The notes beneath the pieces are model-generated. The model saw nothing but the letters and a program-made list of their open reading frames with translations, made no database searches and had not been told where the DNA came from. From positions 62,001 to 126,000 of the forward strand of contig CAVWBB010000029.1 of NCBI GenBank assembly GCA_963753115.1: 64,000 nt of DNA, given 5' to 3'. The number at the start of each line of letters is the position of its first letter. Position 1 is the stretch's first letter. Positions 29,584 to 37,719 of this stretch are shown here, in pieces. A program made the position numbers and the translations under genes. The DNA comes from Bog-473 sp963753115. Lineage in GTDB: Bacteria; Actinomycetota; Acidimicrobiia; Acidimicrobiales; RAAP-2.

Positions 29584-29648
29584 TCCACGACGAACCGGCA
29601 GTTCAACGGCCATTTCCAGGGTTGGGTGGACGCCGTGCCCGCCCGCAG

Positions 29649-29664
29649 GTTACTGTACAGTAAC
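29649..29664. promoter_or_regulatory. 16-bp perfect palindrome, probable repressor operator
   Basis: GTTACTGTACAGTAAC is a perfect inverted repeat in the 188-bp gap before the acyl-CoA dehydrogenase at 29772. Size and symmetry fit a TetR-type regulator such as those controlling fatty-acid genes; the regulator is not adjacent. Confidence 0.6.
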
Positions 29665-29771
29665 AAGGAAGGGCCTGGGTCCGCCGCGCCGGATACGGCG
29701 GAGGTGCCGGGGTTGTTCCATCGAACGGAAGGGCTCCGCCTCGGTCGGGGCCGTGCAAGGAGGGCGCACCA

Positions 29772-30986
29772 ATGTCCGACTACTCCCTCGAGCTCAACGA
29801 GGACCAGCTCCAGATCGTCAAGTGGGTGCACGAGTTCGCGGAGAACGTCGTGCGTCCCGCCGGCCCCGAGTGGGACGAGCGGGAGGAGACACCGTGGCCC
29901 ATCATTGAGGAGGCGGCCAAGAACGGGCTGTACTCCTTCGACTTCATCGCCCAGTGCTTCTCGGACCCGACCGGCCTGCTGATGTGCCTCGTCAACGAGG
30001 AGATGAGCTGGGGCGATGCGGGCATCGCCCTCGCCATCTTCGGCTCGACGTTGGCCGTGGCCGGGATCTTCGCCAACGGGACGCCCGAGCAGATCGGGGA
30101 GTGGATCCCCCAGTGCTTCGGCACGCCCGACGACGTCAAGCTCGCCGCCTTCGGCGTGTCCGAGCCCGACGCCGGCTCGGATGTGTCCTCCTTGAAGTCG
30201 CGTGCCGTCTACGACGAGGCCAAGGACGAGTGGGTGCTCAACGGCACCAAGACGTGGATCACCAACGGCGGCATCGCCAACACCCACGTGCTCGTGCTCT
30301 CGGTCGACCCGTCGCTCGGGAGCCGGGGCCAGGCGAGTTTCGTGGTCCCGGAGGGCACGCCCGGCATCTCGCAGGGTCAGAAGTTCAAGAAGATGGGCAT
30401 CCGGGCCTCACACACGGCCGAGGTCGTCCTCGACGACTGCCGCGTGCCGGGGCGGTGCCTCCTGGGCGGCAAGGAGAAGCTGGACGAGCGGCTGGCCCGC
30501 GCCAAGGAAGGGAAGAAGACCTCGACGCAGGCCGCCATGGCGACCTTCGAGGCGTCCCGTCCGATCGTCGGGGCGCAGGCCGTCGGCATCGCCCGGGCCG
30601 CCTACGAGTACTCCCTCGAGTACGCGAAGGAGCGCAAGCAATTCGGCCGGGCCATCATCGAGAACCAGGCCATCGCGTTCAAGCTCGCCGACATGAAGAT
30701 GCACACCGACGCCGCCCGGCTGCTCGTGCACCGTGCCGCCAACATGGCCAGCACGGGCAAGAAGTTCGAGAACGGCGAGGGCTCCATGTCCAAGCTCTAC
30801 GCCGGTGAGAACGCCGTCTGGGTGACGGACCAGGCCATCCAGATCCTCGGCGGCTACGGCTACGTCCGGGAGAACCCGGTCGAGCAGTGGCACCGCGACT
30901 CGAAGATCTACACCATCTTCGAGGGGACGTCCGAGGTGCAGCGACTGGTGATCTCCCGGGCGATCTCGGGCATCCACATCAACTGA
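29772..30986 (+). CDS. acyl-CoA dehydrogenase (host gene of the island insertion)
   Basis: 404 residues from ATG 29772, with AAGGAGG upstream. FAD-binding block FGVSEPDAGSDVSSLKSR, WVLNGTKTWITNGG, RKQFGRAIIENQAI and ILGGYGYVRENPVEQWHRD are all present; the catalytic Glu is 384 in IFEGTSEVQR. It oxidises acyl-CoA and passes electrons to ETF. A palindromic operator lies upstream. The last 27 codons (from Lys 378, including the catalytic Glu) plus 11 bp downstream are repeated at 56129-56223, so the 3' end is the attachment site of the genomic island and the gene has been kept intact. Confidence 0.92.
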   Translation: MSDYSLELNEDQLQIVKWVHEFAENVVRPAGPEWDEREETPWPIIEEAAKNGLYSFDFIAQCFSDPTGLLMCLVNEEMSWGDAGIALAIFGSTLAVAGIFANGTPEQIGEWIPQCFGTPDDVKLAAFGVSEPDAGSDVSSLKSRAVYDEAKDEWVLNGTKTWITNGGIANTHVLVLSVDPSLGSRGQASFVVPEGTPGISQGQKFKKMGIRASHTAEVVLDDCRVPGRCLLGGKEKLDERLARAKEGKKTSTQAAMATFEASRPIVGAQAVGIARAAYEYSLEYAKERKQFGRAIIENQAIAFKLADMKMHTDAARLLVHRAANMASTGKKFENGEGSMSKLYAGENAVWVTDQAIQILGGYGYVRENPVEQWHRDSKIYTIFEGTSEVQRLVISRAISGIHIN

Positions 30987-30997
30987 TCTACCAGGGA
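30903..30997 (+). repeat. left direct repeat of the island (attL-like), inside the acyl-CoA dehydrogenase gene
   Basis: This 95-bp block matches 56129-56223 at 93 positions. The two mismatches (30914 and 30944) are both third codon positions and silent. The block covers codons 378-404, the stop codon and 11 bp beyond (ending TCTACCAGGGA). Confidence 0.9.
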
Positions 30998-31061
30998 GAA
31001 TAAGCCCGACTAGGCACCTGTAAAGCTATTCACGCGCCAGCGATCGGGACTTCGCAGGCGG

Positions 31062-31080
31062 GACAGAAATCATTTCTGTC
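31062..31080. repeat. perfect 9-bp inverted repeat near the island left end
   Basis: GACAGAAAT, a one-base spacer, then ATTTCTGTC. It lies 65 bp inside the left attachment repeat and overlaps the first TGTCGCG copy. It may be a recombinase or accessory-protein binding site. Confidence 0.55.
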
Positions 31081-31096
31081 GCGGTTTCTGTCGCGC
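31077..31096. repeat. two direct TGTCGCG boxes (candidate integrase arm sites, left)
   Basis: TGTCGCGG at 31077-31084 and TGTCGCGC at 31089-31096, each preceded by TTTC. A comparable pair sits inside the right end at 56065-56093. Confidence 0.4.
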
Positions 31097-31266
31097 ACTG
31101 GTGGGCGTTTACAGGGGTCTGGTTGCGCCGTCCGGCTTCCCCTTGCACAGCCACCAGGGGCCGACGGGAAGCCGACCGGACCGAAGGCCAACCCCTCGGG
31201 CTGAGCTATCCCGCAAGTGCACCGAGCGCCCCCCCCGGCCGGCCCGATGCCGGCCTCCAAAACGAG

Positions 31267-31296
31267 TGAAGCCCCGCACCGGGGTGCGGGGCTTCA
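31267..31296 (+). terminator. strong stem-loop between island left end and ctaD
   Basis: Arms TGAAGCCCCGCACC and GGTGCGGGGCTTCA pair over 14 bp around a two-base loop. A short CTTTT follows about 11 bp later on the plus strand. It probably insulates the dehydrogenase transcript from the island. Confidence 0.65.
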
Positions 31297-31552
31297 GCGG
31301 GCCGTACTTTTGGGGTAGGTCGCCACTTGCCCGCACGAGGCGGGCACTCCGCAAATGGTAGAAGCCCCTGGCTGAGATTGCCCCATAGGCGGTGAAGGTG
31401 CGAATGCTACTTCGCAACTAGGCGAGCGCGCTCGGCCTTCATTGGGGTCAGCTGTAAGACACATGAGACGCAGTAAACCTGCTATTGCCACTCGAAGCCC
31501 GGCGCCGATTCCAAAGGACGTCTGAGTCGACCCAACGTCAGACTCTGAGTTG

Positions 31553-33310
31553 TCAGGTCCGAGCCCCCGTCCTCTCCTTTGGGGGCTTTACCTCCTTTGA
31601 GGATGATGATCGAGTGATCGTCGGGTAATCGGGATGGTTTACGTCCCAAACCGGACGCTCGGAACGAATCGGGGGGAGCTGGTGGAAATTGTGGTGTGGC
31701 GGAGGCGATGTGGTGTACCACTCGAGTGTCTGGCCGTCCCAGGGGTTTGCGCCGGCGGGGACTGGTCGGAGCCAAGAGATAAATAGATTGACGAGGAAGA
31801 AGATGAACGACGCGCCAACCAAGTAGGCGCCTACCGTAGAGATGATGTTCCAGAACTGCCAGCCCAGGTTGGAGGGATAGCTCGCCACGCGCCGTGGCAT
31901 GCCCATAAGTCCCAACGCGTACTGGGGAATGGTAAGCACCCAGAACCCGATGAAAAGTACCCAAAAGTGCCACCGTCCGAGCCCTCGGTGCAGCGTGCGG
32001 CCGAACATCTTGGGATACCAGTAGTAAAAGCCTGAAAACCCACCGAAGACCGCGGTCGCGATCAGGACCTGATGGAAGTGGGCGACCACGAAATAGGTGT
32101 CATGGGTGAAGAAATCCAACGGCGGGGAGGCCAGCATCACACCGGTGACACCTCCAAAGAGGAAAACGAAGAGGAAGCCGACAGCGAAGAGCATTGGTGT
32201 CTCGAAACTGATCTGACCATGCCACATCGTGCCGATCCAGTTGAAGTACTTGATCCCCGTGGGCACAGCGATGAGGAGGCTCATCACCGAGAAGAACGGC
32301 AAGAGAACCGCCCCGGTCGTGAACATGTGATGCGCCCAAACCCCGGTGGACAGTCCGCCGATAGCCATGGTGGCGAACACCACTGTCTTGTAGCCGAAGA
32401 CAGGACGCCGTGAGAAGGTGGCATAAATGTCGGTCACGATGCCGAAGAAGGGCAACGCCAAGATGTAGACCTCGGGATGGCCAAAGAACCAGAAGAGGTT
32501 CTGCCACAACAGTGGTGAGCCGCAGGAGGGCGCTCGGGCACCGTTGACAAGGTGGCAACCCACCGCTGTGAAGATGTGCGTGTTGAAGTGCCTGTCGCCA
32601 TAAAGCAGTACCAGTGCGCTGGTGAGGACTGGGAAGGCGATAAGGATCAACATCGCGGTGATCAACATGTTCCAGGTGAAGATCGGCATGCGAAACATCG
32701 TCATGCCCGGGGCGCGCAGGTAGAAGATGGTGGCAGTCAAGTTCACGCCGGTGAAGATGGCCGAGAAGCCCGTCAGTATCAGAGCCATGATCCACAGGTC
32801 CGGTCCAAAACCCGGTGAACTCGTCGAGCTTGACAGCGGGGCATAGGCGACCCACCCGAAGTCCGCCGCACCGCGGACGGTGAAGAATCCCAACAACATG
32901 GTGATCGAACCGGTCAGATAGAGCCAGTAGCTCAGTGCGTTCAGGCGAGGGAAAGCCATGTCCGGAGCGCCGACCTGGAGCGGGACGATGTAATTAGCCA
33001 GGCCTCCGAACACAAAAGGTCCGGCGAATAGGTACATCATCAAGCTGCCGTGCATCGTGAACAGCTCGTTGTATTGCTGGAAATTGAGCAGGCTGTTGTG
33101 CGGAGACGTGAGTTGTAGGCGGATGACGAGTGCCATCCCACCTGCAAAGAAAAACATGATTATCGAGGTGACGAGGTAGCTCAGCCCGATCACCTTGTGG
33201 TCCGTGCTAGTCAGCCATTTGACCAGTCCCGAACGCGCGCGACTTTCATCGACAGCGGTTTGGCCTTGGACATGTTTCTTGACCGCAGGAGGTGTCAGAA
33301 CCCGTGCCAC
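31553..33310 (-). CDS. ctaD: cytochrome c oxidase subunit I (heme-copper oxidase)
   Basis: 585 residues from GTG 33310, twelve membrane helices. Heme and copper ligands are in FTMHGSLMMYLFAGP, FWFFGHPEVYILALP (His and the cross-linked Tyr), VWAHHMFTTG and DTYFVVAHFHQVL. It is the catalytic subunit reducing O2 to water in the membrane. An insertion, NGARAPSCGSP, replaces the short loop before the HPEVY helix. It stands alone: no subunit II or III gene is on the island. The oxidase-like subunits at 58493-59385 lie outside the island and belong to a different subgroup. It may be an accessory copy that assembles with chromosomal subunits. Confidence 0.93.
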   Translation of the reverse strand: MARVLTPPAVKKHVQGQTAVDESRARSGLVKWLTSTDHKVIGLSYLVTSIIMFFFAGGMALVIRLQLTSPHNSLLNFQQYNELFTMHGSLMMYLFAGPFVFGGLANYIVPLQVGAPDMAFPRLNALSYWLYLTGSITMLLGFFTVRGAADFGWVAYAPLSSSTSSPGFGPDLWIMALILTGFSAIFTGVNLTATIFYLRAPGMTMFRMPIFTWNMLITAMLILIAFPVLTSALVLLYGDRHFNTHIFTAVGCHLVNGARAPSCGSPLLWQNLFWFFGHPEVYILALPFFGIVTDIYATFSRRPVFGYKTVVFATMAIGGLSTGVWAHHMFTTGAVLLPFFSVMSLLIAVPTGIKYFNWIGTMWHGQISFETPMLFAVGFLFVFLFGGVTGVMLASPPLDFFTHDTYFVVAHFHQVLIATAVFGGFSGFYYWYPKMFGRTLHRGLGRWHFWVLFIGFWVLTIPQYALGLMGMPRRVASYPSNLGWQFWNIISTVGAYLVGASFIFFLVNLFISWLRPVPAGANPWDGQTLEWYTTSPPPHHNFHQLPPIRSERPVWDVNHPDYPTITRSSSSKEVKPPKERTGART

Positions 33311-33415
33311 AGCGCTCGTAAACCCTTCTTCACGCGTCGTCCAACCATCTCAAGATCTAGTTTGCGTGTCCTACACGGCTGGTCACTCAGAGCAGTGTGC
33401 GAGCGTCCGGTGCAC

Positions 33416-34036
33416 TCATGGAGCAGACGCGGACAAAGGAGTACGCGTCGTTGAGGAGCTCATCGGTGTGGGAATCCCGCACACGACGTATGGCGTCATC
33501 GTCATGACTACACCGGCGCCGAGCCGCCCAGTGACCATGGCGACCGTCTGCCATTTCGTCGAACTGATCGGGAACGAGGAGCGTAGGGTGACGTTGCGGT
33601 CAGCCTGAATCCCTGGAGCAGTGACTTGCGCACCACCATTCAACAGGACCTTTCCGGCCGGGCACGAAGTCTTGGCCACGAGGACTGTCCCGACCGCAGG
33701 GTCGGGTGCGGACTTCACTGAGGTGCTAGAGACGATCGAGGTGGCAACGACTGTCCCAGCCGCCCCAGCAGGTCCCGCAGGACCAGCAGCTCCTTTCACA
33801 CCTTGGAGTCCTTGGGGTCCTTGAGTCCCGGTGGCTCCTACCGGGCCGGTTGGGCCCTGTGGACCGGACGTCTTGGCTGGCGTCGTCACGACCGCATATA
33901 TGCCGACCCCAAGCCCGGCGGCGCCGATGAAGAGAGCGGCGATAACCACCGGCACAACCCACTTCGATCGATTGATTGGGCTCACCGCCGGAGCGCCCTC
34001 GAGAAGCTGGGTTGGTGGATCCGTGGTCATCGTCAT
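33416..34036 (-). CDS. membrane-anchored collagen-like repeat protein
   Basis: 206 residues from ATG 34036 (ATG 34030 also possible). A cytoplasmic head of about 24 residues is followed by one transmembrane helix (VVPVVIAALFIGAAGLGVGI), then Gly-X-Y repeats (GPQGPTGPVGATGTQGPQG, continuing to about residue 92) and a C-terminal domain with CPAGKVLLNGGAQVT, a pattern common in bacterial surface proteins. The Gly-X-Y stretch could form a short collagen-like stalk outside the cell. It overlaps the upstream small gene by 4 bp (ATGA), so the two form an operon under the paired GTAC boxes at 34311-34346. Confidence 0.75.
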   Translation of the reverse strand: MTMTTDPPTQLLEGAPAVSPINRSKWVVPVVIAALFIGAAGLGVGIYAVVTTPAKTSGPQGPTGPVGATGTQGPQGLQGVKGAAGPAGPAGAAGTVVATSIVSSTSVKSAPDPAVGTVLVAKTSCPAGKVLLNGGAQVTAPGIQADRNVTLRSSFPISSTKWQTVAMVTGRLGAGVVMTMTPYVVCGIPTPMSSSTTRTPLSASAP

Positions 34037-34275
34037 GGGTTCCTCCCGTGGGTTTGCTGCTCGCTAGGTCCTCGACGGCTGTGGTGCTCCGCGACGATCG
34101 ACCGGGGCGCGCCAAGATGCATGGGGCTGGCTCCTGGCGCAGTGACCCCGTGCCAGAGCCCCCGGGAGCGGTGATACCCCGAGTTCATTCGCATTGCCGC
34201 CAGCCCGAAGACCCAGAAGCTGAACACGAACAGGAGAGCGGCCACGACCCAGACACCCACCAAGAGCCACGTCAT
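34033..34275 (-). CDS. small single-pass membrane protein
   Basis: 80 residues from ATG 34275, five bases after AAGGAGG. One hydrophobic helix (WLLVGVWVVAALLFVFSFWV) is followed by a basic, histidine-rich tail. No family is recognised. It is the first gene of the two-gene operon with the collagen-like protein (ATGA overlap at 34033). Confidence 0.6.
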   Translation of the reverse strand: MTWLLVGVWVVAALLFVFSFWVFGLAAMRMNSGYHRSRGLWHGVTAPGASPMHLGAPRSIVAEHHSRRGPSEQQTHGRNP

Positions 34276-34310
34276 GTGCGCCTCCTTCTGATCCAAAAGT
34301 GACAGCTTGC

Positions 34311-34346
34311 GTACACGTACCCAGATGGGCGGATTCGTACACGTAC
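34311..34346. promoter_or_regulatory. paired GTAC-N2-GTAC operator boxes before the collagen-like operon
   Basis: GTACACGTAC occurs at 34311-34320 and again at 34337-34346, 26 bp apart, 36 bp upstream of the small gene's start. The same paired arrangement stands before the patatin gene and the TetR gene at 45954, so this is probably a binding site of that regulator. Confidence 0.7.
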
Positions 34347-34495
34347 ACGACTGCAGAATCTGGGCGTCGTTCGCCGCTGCCTCTATCGGTCCAGAAAAAG
34401 TGTTAGCGGTGGCAGAGCAGTTCGCTCATCGTGTGAGCAACTGCGGTTGAATTGATGGGCCGAGGCGTGGGGATCGCAGGAGTGTTGACGACGAT

Positions 34496-35521
34496 TCAGG
34501 CCGCAGCTCCTCGATTATGAGGTCCGCTTCTACTTCGCCGTGACAGCGCTCGGATCGCTTCAAGTCCCCCATTGCTCGAGGCAAGCCGACCGGTTTCGAA
34601 GAACGAAGCGCGAACGACGCGGTCGGCGCGGTTTCCGCCCATGGGATCGATTCCCATCTCATGGCGGACGACTCCGTCTGGTTCAATGAGAAGAACGCTT
34701 GTACCTGCTGCTCGCAATAGGGCTACTTCCCGCTTGACCTGACGATGTGCCCACCAGCGCACAGGAGTACCCCACTCTCGGCTCTTCGGGTCACGGGTCG
34801 ACATCGGGGCAATCACGACGGCAACGTCGAGCTTGCTCGCGGCCAGGAGGTCGGCATTTGTCGAAGAGTGAAGGCCGCCGTCCACGTACTCCGCACCGTC
34901 CATCACGACCGGCTCGAAGTAGGTGGGAATGGCACACGACGCGGCGACGGCCTCGGCCAAGGGGACAGCAGGCGAGCCAGGAGCCCCAAAGACGACCCGT
35001 TGACCCGTATCCCTGCGGGTCGCACATAGCCAGAGTCCTTGTGGCCAGGTCTGGCTCAAGAGGTCTCCCAGATGTGACCGGTATTCGCTAGTCGCATGGA
35101 CTCCTTGCGGTAGCAGGGCGGACAGGGGAGGAAATCTCAACCTCCCCGGGTCGCTGAGCATCTGCCCCCAGAACGCCAGGCTGAGCGCTGGCCAACGTCG
35201 GAAGAGGCTGCCCAGGCCGAGCGGAGGCAGCTCTTTTTCCATCTGGCGCAGCTGGGCCAATAGCGGTTCGTCAGAGTCACCGGCGCACCAGGCGGCCATG
35301 TCCAGAGCTGAAATACCCGACCGCAACAACGTTGCGATCACCGCTCCCGCGGACGAGCCGACGATGATGTCTGCCTGCCGGGGGTCCCAGCTCAGATCGT
35401 TTTCCAGCGCAGCCAGGCTTCCAGCGTGGTGCGCCAACCCGACGAGACCTCCTGCACCAAGGACGAGGCCGACTCTCGGCTCAGCGCAGGACCGATTGGG
35501 CTCGTCCTTCTCCATCTGCAT
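34496..35521 (-). CDS. patatin-like phospholipase
   Basis: 341 residues from ATG 35521 (ATG 35515 also possible). The oxyanion loop GAGGLVGLAHHAG, nucleophile GSSAG (about residue 55) and catalytic Asp in DGGLHSS form the Ser-Asp dyad of the patatin family, so it should hydrolyse lipid acyl esters. It has no signal peptide. No clear ribosome site precedes the start and a GTACACGTAC box sits only 5 bp upstream of it, so the transcript may be nearly leaderless and the box would block transcription directly. Confidence 0.88.
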   Translation of the reverse strand: MQMEKDEPNRSCAEPRVGLVLGAGGLVGLAHHAGSLAALENDLSWDPRQADIIVGSSAGAVIATLLRSGISALDMAAWCAGDSDEPLLAQLRQMEKELPPLGLGSLFRRWPALSLAFWGQMLSDPGRLRFPPLSALLPQGVHATSEYRSHLGDLLSQTWPQGLWLCATRRDTGQRVVFGAPGSPAVPLAEAVAASCAIPTYFEPVVMDGAEYVDGGLHSSTNADLLAASKLDVAVVIAPMSTRDPKSREWGTPVRWWAHRQVKREVALLRAAGTSVLLIEPDGVVRHEMGIDPMGGNRADRVVRASFFETGRLASSNGGLEAIRALSRRSRSGPHNRGAAA

Positions 35522-35526
35522 GTTGC

Positions 35527-35561
35527 GTACACGTACCCGAGTCTGTTTTGCCTACACGTCA
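35527..35561. promoter_or_regulatory. paired GTAC-type operator boxes before the patatin gene
   Basis: A perfect box GTACACGTAC lies at 35527-35536, and a degenerate one, CTACACGTCA, at 35552-35561, 25 bp away. Same motif and spacing as at 34311 and 45978. Confidence 0.65.
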
Positions 35562-35733
35562 TCGACACGTGAAAAGCGTTGAATCGATCAGGACCGCGCC
35601 GGAAGCCTTCGTCGCTCCGTCATGGCGGCTTCCATGCGAAAAGTCCCTCCGCGGTCATGGGAAATTTTCAGTTTGTCGTTGTACGATTTGAGGTACGTCA
35701 AAGCGTACAGATGCGCAAAACGGGAAGCATTTC

Positions 35734-35880
35734 ATGAACGACGAGCGCAAAGGCACCTTTTGGCTCTACGCCGGGCTTGGTATCTGCGCCACCGTCTTCT
35801 GCCTGCGGTTCGTGCCCGAGATCCGGGAAACGCTCCGCTCGAGGAGACCGAGCGTCAGTTGACGAATACGCGACCGAGGA
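35734..35880 (+). pseudogene. C-terminal remnant of an MFS sugar-porter-type transporter
   Basis: A 42-codon frame from ATG 35734 reads GTFWLYAGLGICATVFCLRF and VPE, the last helix of sugar-porter MFS proteins; the expected following PLEETERQL appears in a neighbouring frame just after. The rest of the transporter is missing. It is a small frameshifted fragment and probably not functional, although the 42-residue frame could be translated. Confidence 0.5.
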
Positions 35881-35961
35881 TCGCATGCCGGACGGCGACT
35901 GAGTCAGGGACCATTGATTTCTGGTGTCGGCACCATTAGAAATCACGGAAGTAGGTGAGAG

Positions 35962-36309
35962 ATGGCAACACGCAAATCCAGGCCAACCGGACCAGCGGAC
36001 TTATGCGTTCAGCTGCGCACGGAGGACGGAGCGGTCGTGGTGTCAATCGCGGGCGAGCTGGATTTGTCGACAGCCGGAGCATTGCGCGAAGTACTGGTCC
36101 TTCCCGAGGTGATGGACGCGCCGTCTGTTCGACTCGACCTGACCGAGGTCGCATTTCTCGGGTCGCTGGGTATCGGGGTGCTGGTTTCGGTGTGCAAACG
36201 AGTCAAGGCCTCGGGCGGCATGTTCTCAATGAGTTGTAGGCAAGAGACGAAGCGAGTCCTCGAGATTGCGGGACTTATCGATTACTTGCACGTGGATGGG
36301 GCTGAGTAG
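35962..36309 (+). CDS. STAS-domain anti-sigma factor antagonist-like protein
   Basis: 115 residues from ATG 35962. A single STAS domain: VVVSIAGELDLSTAGALREV, then LDLTEVAFLGSLGIGVLVSV, which keeps the serine that is phosphorylated in SpoIIAA-type antagonists, though the preceding Asp/Thr is replaced by Gly. Such proteins release a sigma factor from an anti-sigma kinase. No kinase or sigma gene is adjacent on the island, so the partner is unknown. Confidence 0.85.
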   Translation: MATRKSRPTGPADLCVQLRTEDGAVVVSIAGELDLSTAGALREVLVLPEVMDAPSVRLDLTEVAFLGSLGIGVLVSVCKRVKASGGMFSMSCRQETKRVLEIAGLIDYLHVDGAE

Positions 36310-36390
36310 GGCTGCGCCGCGAGTCCGGTCACCGATGGAGCTGCCATTGACACCTTTCCAACGGGTGATGCGTCGTTTGGGTGCCAACTT

Positions 36391-37503
36391 CTATCGCCGG
36401 TAACTCTGAGCGTCGATCTCTTTGAGCGCGAAACCATGCCCTGGGCAGTCGCGGTCAGGGGTGAGGACCCCCCCGGTGGGATCGAGCACCCCCTCGAAAA
36501 GGATCGAGTCAACCCTTTGATGATCATGGAAGTACTCAACGTGGCGGAGATGCGGCACTGCCGTACCGATATGAGCGTGCAGGTTGGGAGCACAGTGCGC
36601 CGATACCTCGACGCCCCGAGCCAGAGCCAAGTCGGCTGCACGCAGCCAGGAGGTGAAGCCTCCGCAACGGGTGACGTCGATTTGCAGGCAGTCCACGGAG
36701 CCACTGGCCAACATGCGATCGAAGTATGTTTCGTCATATCCGTATTCGCCCGCCGCCACGTCCAGTATGAGCTGCTCCTTGACCTCCTTCAGGCCCTCCA
36801 AGTCGTCGGACGAAACGGGCTCCTCAAACCAGGAGACGTCGGCTTCGGCGATGAAGTGCCGGCCCATCCGACTGGCCTGTTTACGGCTGTAGGCGCCGTT
36901 TGCGTCAATGAAGAGCTCGACCTCGTCACCGATGACCTTCCGAGCCCACGAGGCCCGCTCAACGTCGCGTCCCTCGCACCGACCCCATGACTCACCGACC
37001 TTGATTTTCACCCGAGTGATGCCCCAGCCCCCCACCCAATGTTCGAGCTGGGAGGCGCTCCTCGCGTCGTCGTAAGTAGTGAAACCCCCACTGCCATAGA
37101 TTGCGACGCTGTCTTGAGCCCTTCCGAAAAGGTCGGCGACAGCCACGCCGAGAAGCCTGGCCTTACAGTCCCAGAGTGCGATGTCAACGGCCGATATGGC
37201 CGAACTGACTATTCCAGGACGCCCATGATTGCGGCAGGAGCGGACCATCGCTTCGTGCGCCTTCGGGACCGCCATCACGTCCAGTCCGGTCACCGCCTCC
37301 TTCAGCTGTAGCTCGATGACAGCACTGCACGCAGGAGACGAGTAGGTCCATCCGAGCCCCATTTCCCCTCCGGCCGCGACCTGTGCCGCTACAACAGTCG
37401 TGGAGTCCCAGGCGAGAGTCCCATCAGCTTCCGGATAGTCGGTTGGAACGGTATAGACACCCGCCGACACGGATGTAATCGGAGCGTTGAACGGTTCAGG
37501 CAT
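36391..37503 (-). CDS. mandelate racemase/muconate lactonizing enzyme-type enolase superfamily protein
   Basis: 370 residues from ATG 37503. The N-terminal capping domain is followed by a barrel with KIK (166-168), metal ligands in FIDANGAY (Asp 200), FEEP (Glu 227/228) and GEYGY (Glu 253), and a His at 303 or 309 in SAHCAPNLHAH. The KxK lysine plus a late His is the mandelate-racemase-type acid/base pair. It probably abstracts a proton alpha to a carboxylate of a sugar acid; the substrate cannot be told. It is divergent from the TPP-enzyme operon, whose GMC dehydrogenase could produce sugar acids, a possible functional link. Confidence 0.85.
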   Translation of the reverse strand: MPEPFNAPITSVSAGVYTVPTDYPEADGTLAWDSTTVVAAQVAAGGEMGLGWTYSSPACSAVIELQLKEAVTGLDVMAVPKAHEAMVRSCRNHGRPGIVSSAISAVDIALWDCKARLLGVAVADLFGRAQDSVAIYGSGGFTTYDDARSASQLEHWVGGWGITRVKIKVGESWGRCEGRDVERASWARKVIGDEVELFIDANGAYSRKQASRMGRHFIAEADVSWFEEPVSSDDLEGLKEVKEQLILDVAAGEYGYDETYFDRMLASGSVDCLQIDVTRCGGFTSWLRAADLALARGVEVSAHCAPNLHAHIGTAVPHLRHVEYFHDHQRVDSILFEGVLDPTGGVLTPDRDCPGHGFALKEIDAQSYRR

Positions 37504-37719
37504 TTTGCAGAAATCTTAGGAAATCGGTCATTTGAAGATCTGCGAGCGCCGTGCCATCGATCCAATCATTCCCGCGCCGGGGCAGTCGAAACGGCGCTCG
37601 AGATGGCGCCTGCAAGCGACAAGTCCGTGACGGTTACGCGCTTGAAGTGAGGGGTAAGTCCTCGTAGTCCACAAGTTGAGCTTCATAGCTCACGACTTTC
37701 GGTTTTTTGCGAGGCAGCC

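Larger units (their letters stand above)
30998..31552. other. island left-end noncoding region
   Basis: No gene is recognised in this 555-bp stretch between the attachment repeat and ctaD. It holds an inverted repeat (31062-31080), two direct TGTCGCG repeats (31077-31096) and a strong stem-loop (31267-31296). Confidence 0.6.

Noticed and set aside
27505..29613. A 700-codon minus-strand frame across cysS and valS
   Set aside because: Antisense of cysS and an alternate frame of valS; no domain pattern.
31230..31330. GC-rich hairpins near the island left end considered as a tRNA attachment gene
   Set aside because: No cloverleaf fits; the duplicated sequence is the dehydrogenase 3' end, not a tRNA.
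31553..33310. Linking island ctaD to the COX3/COX4-like genes at 58.5-59.4 kb as one oxidase
   Set aside because: They are 25 kb apart, on opposite sides of the island boundary, under different regulators, and the COX3-like protein is of the short NorE type.
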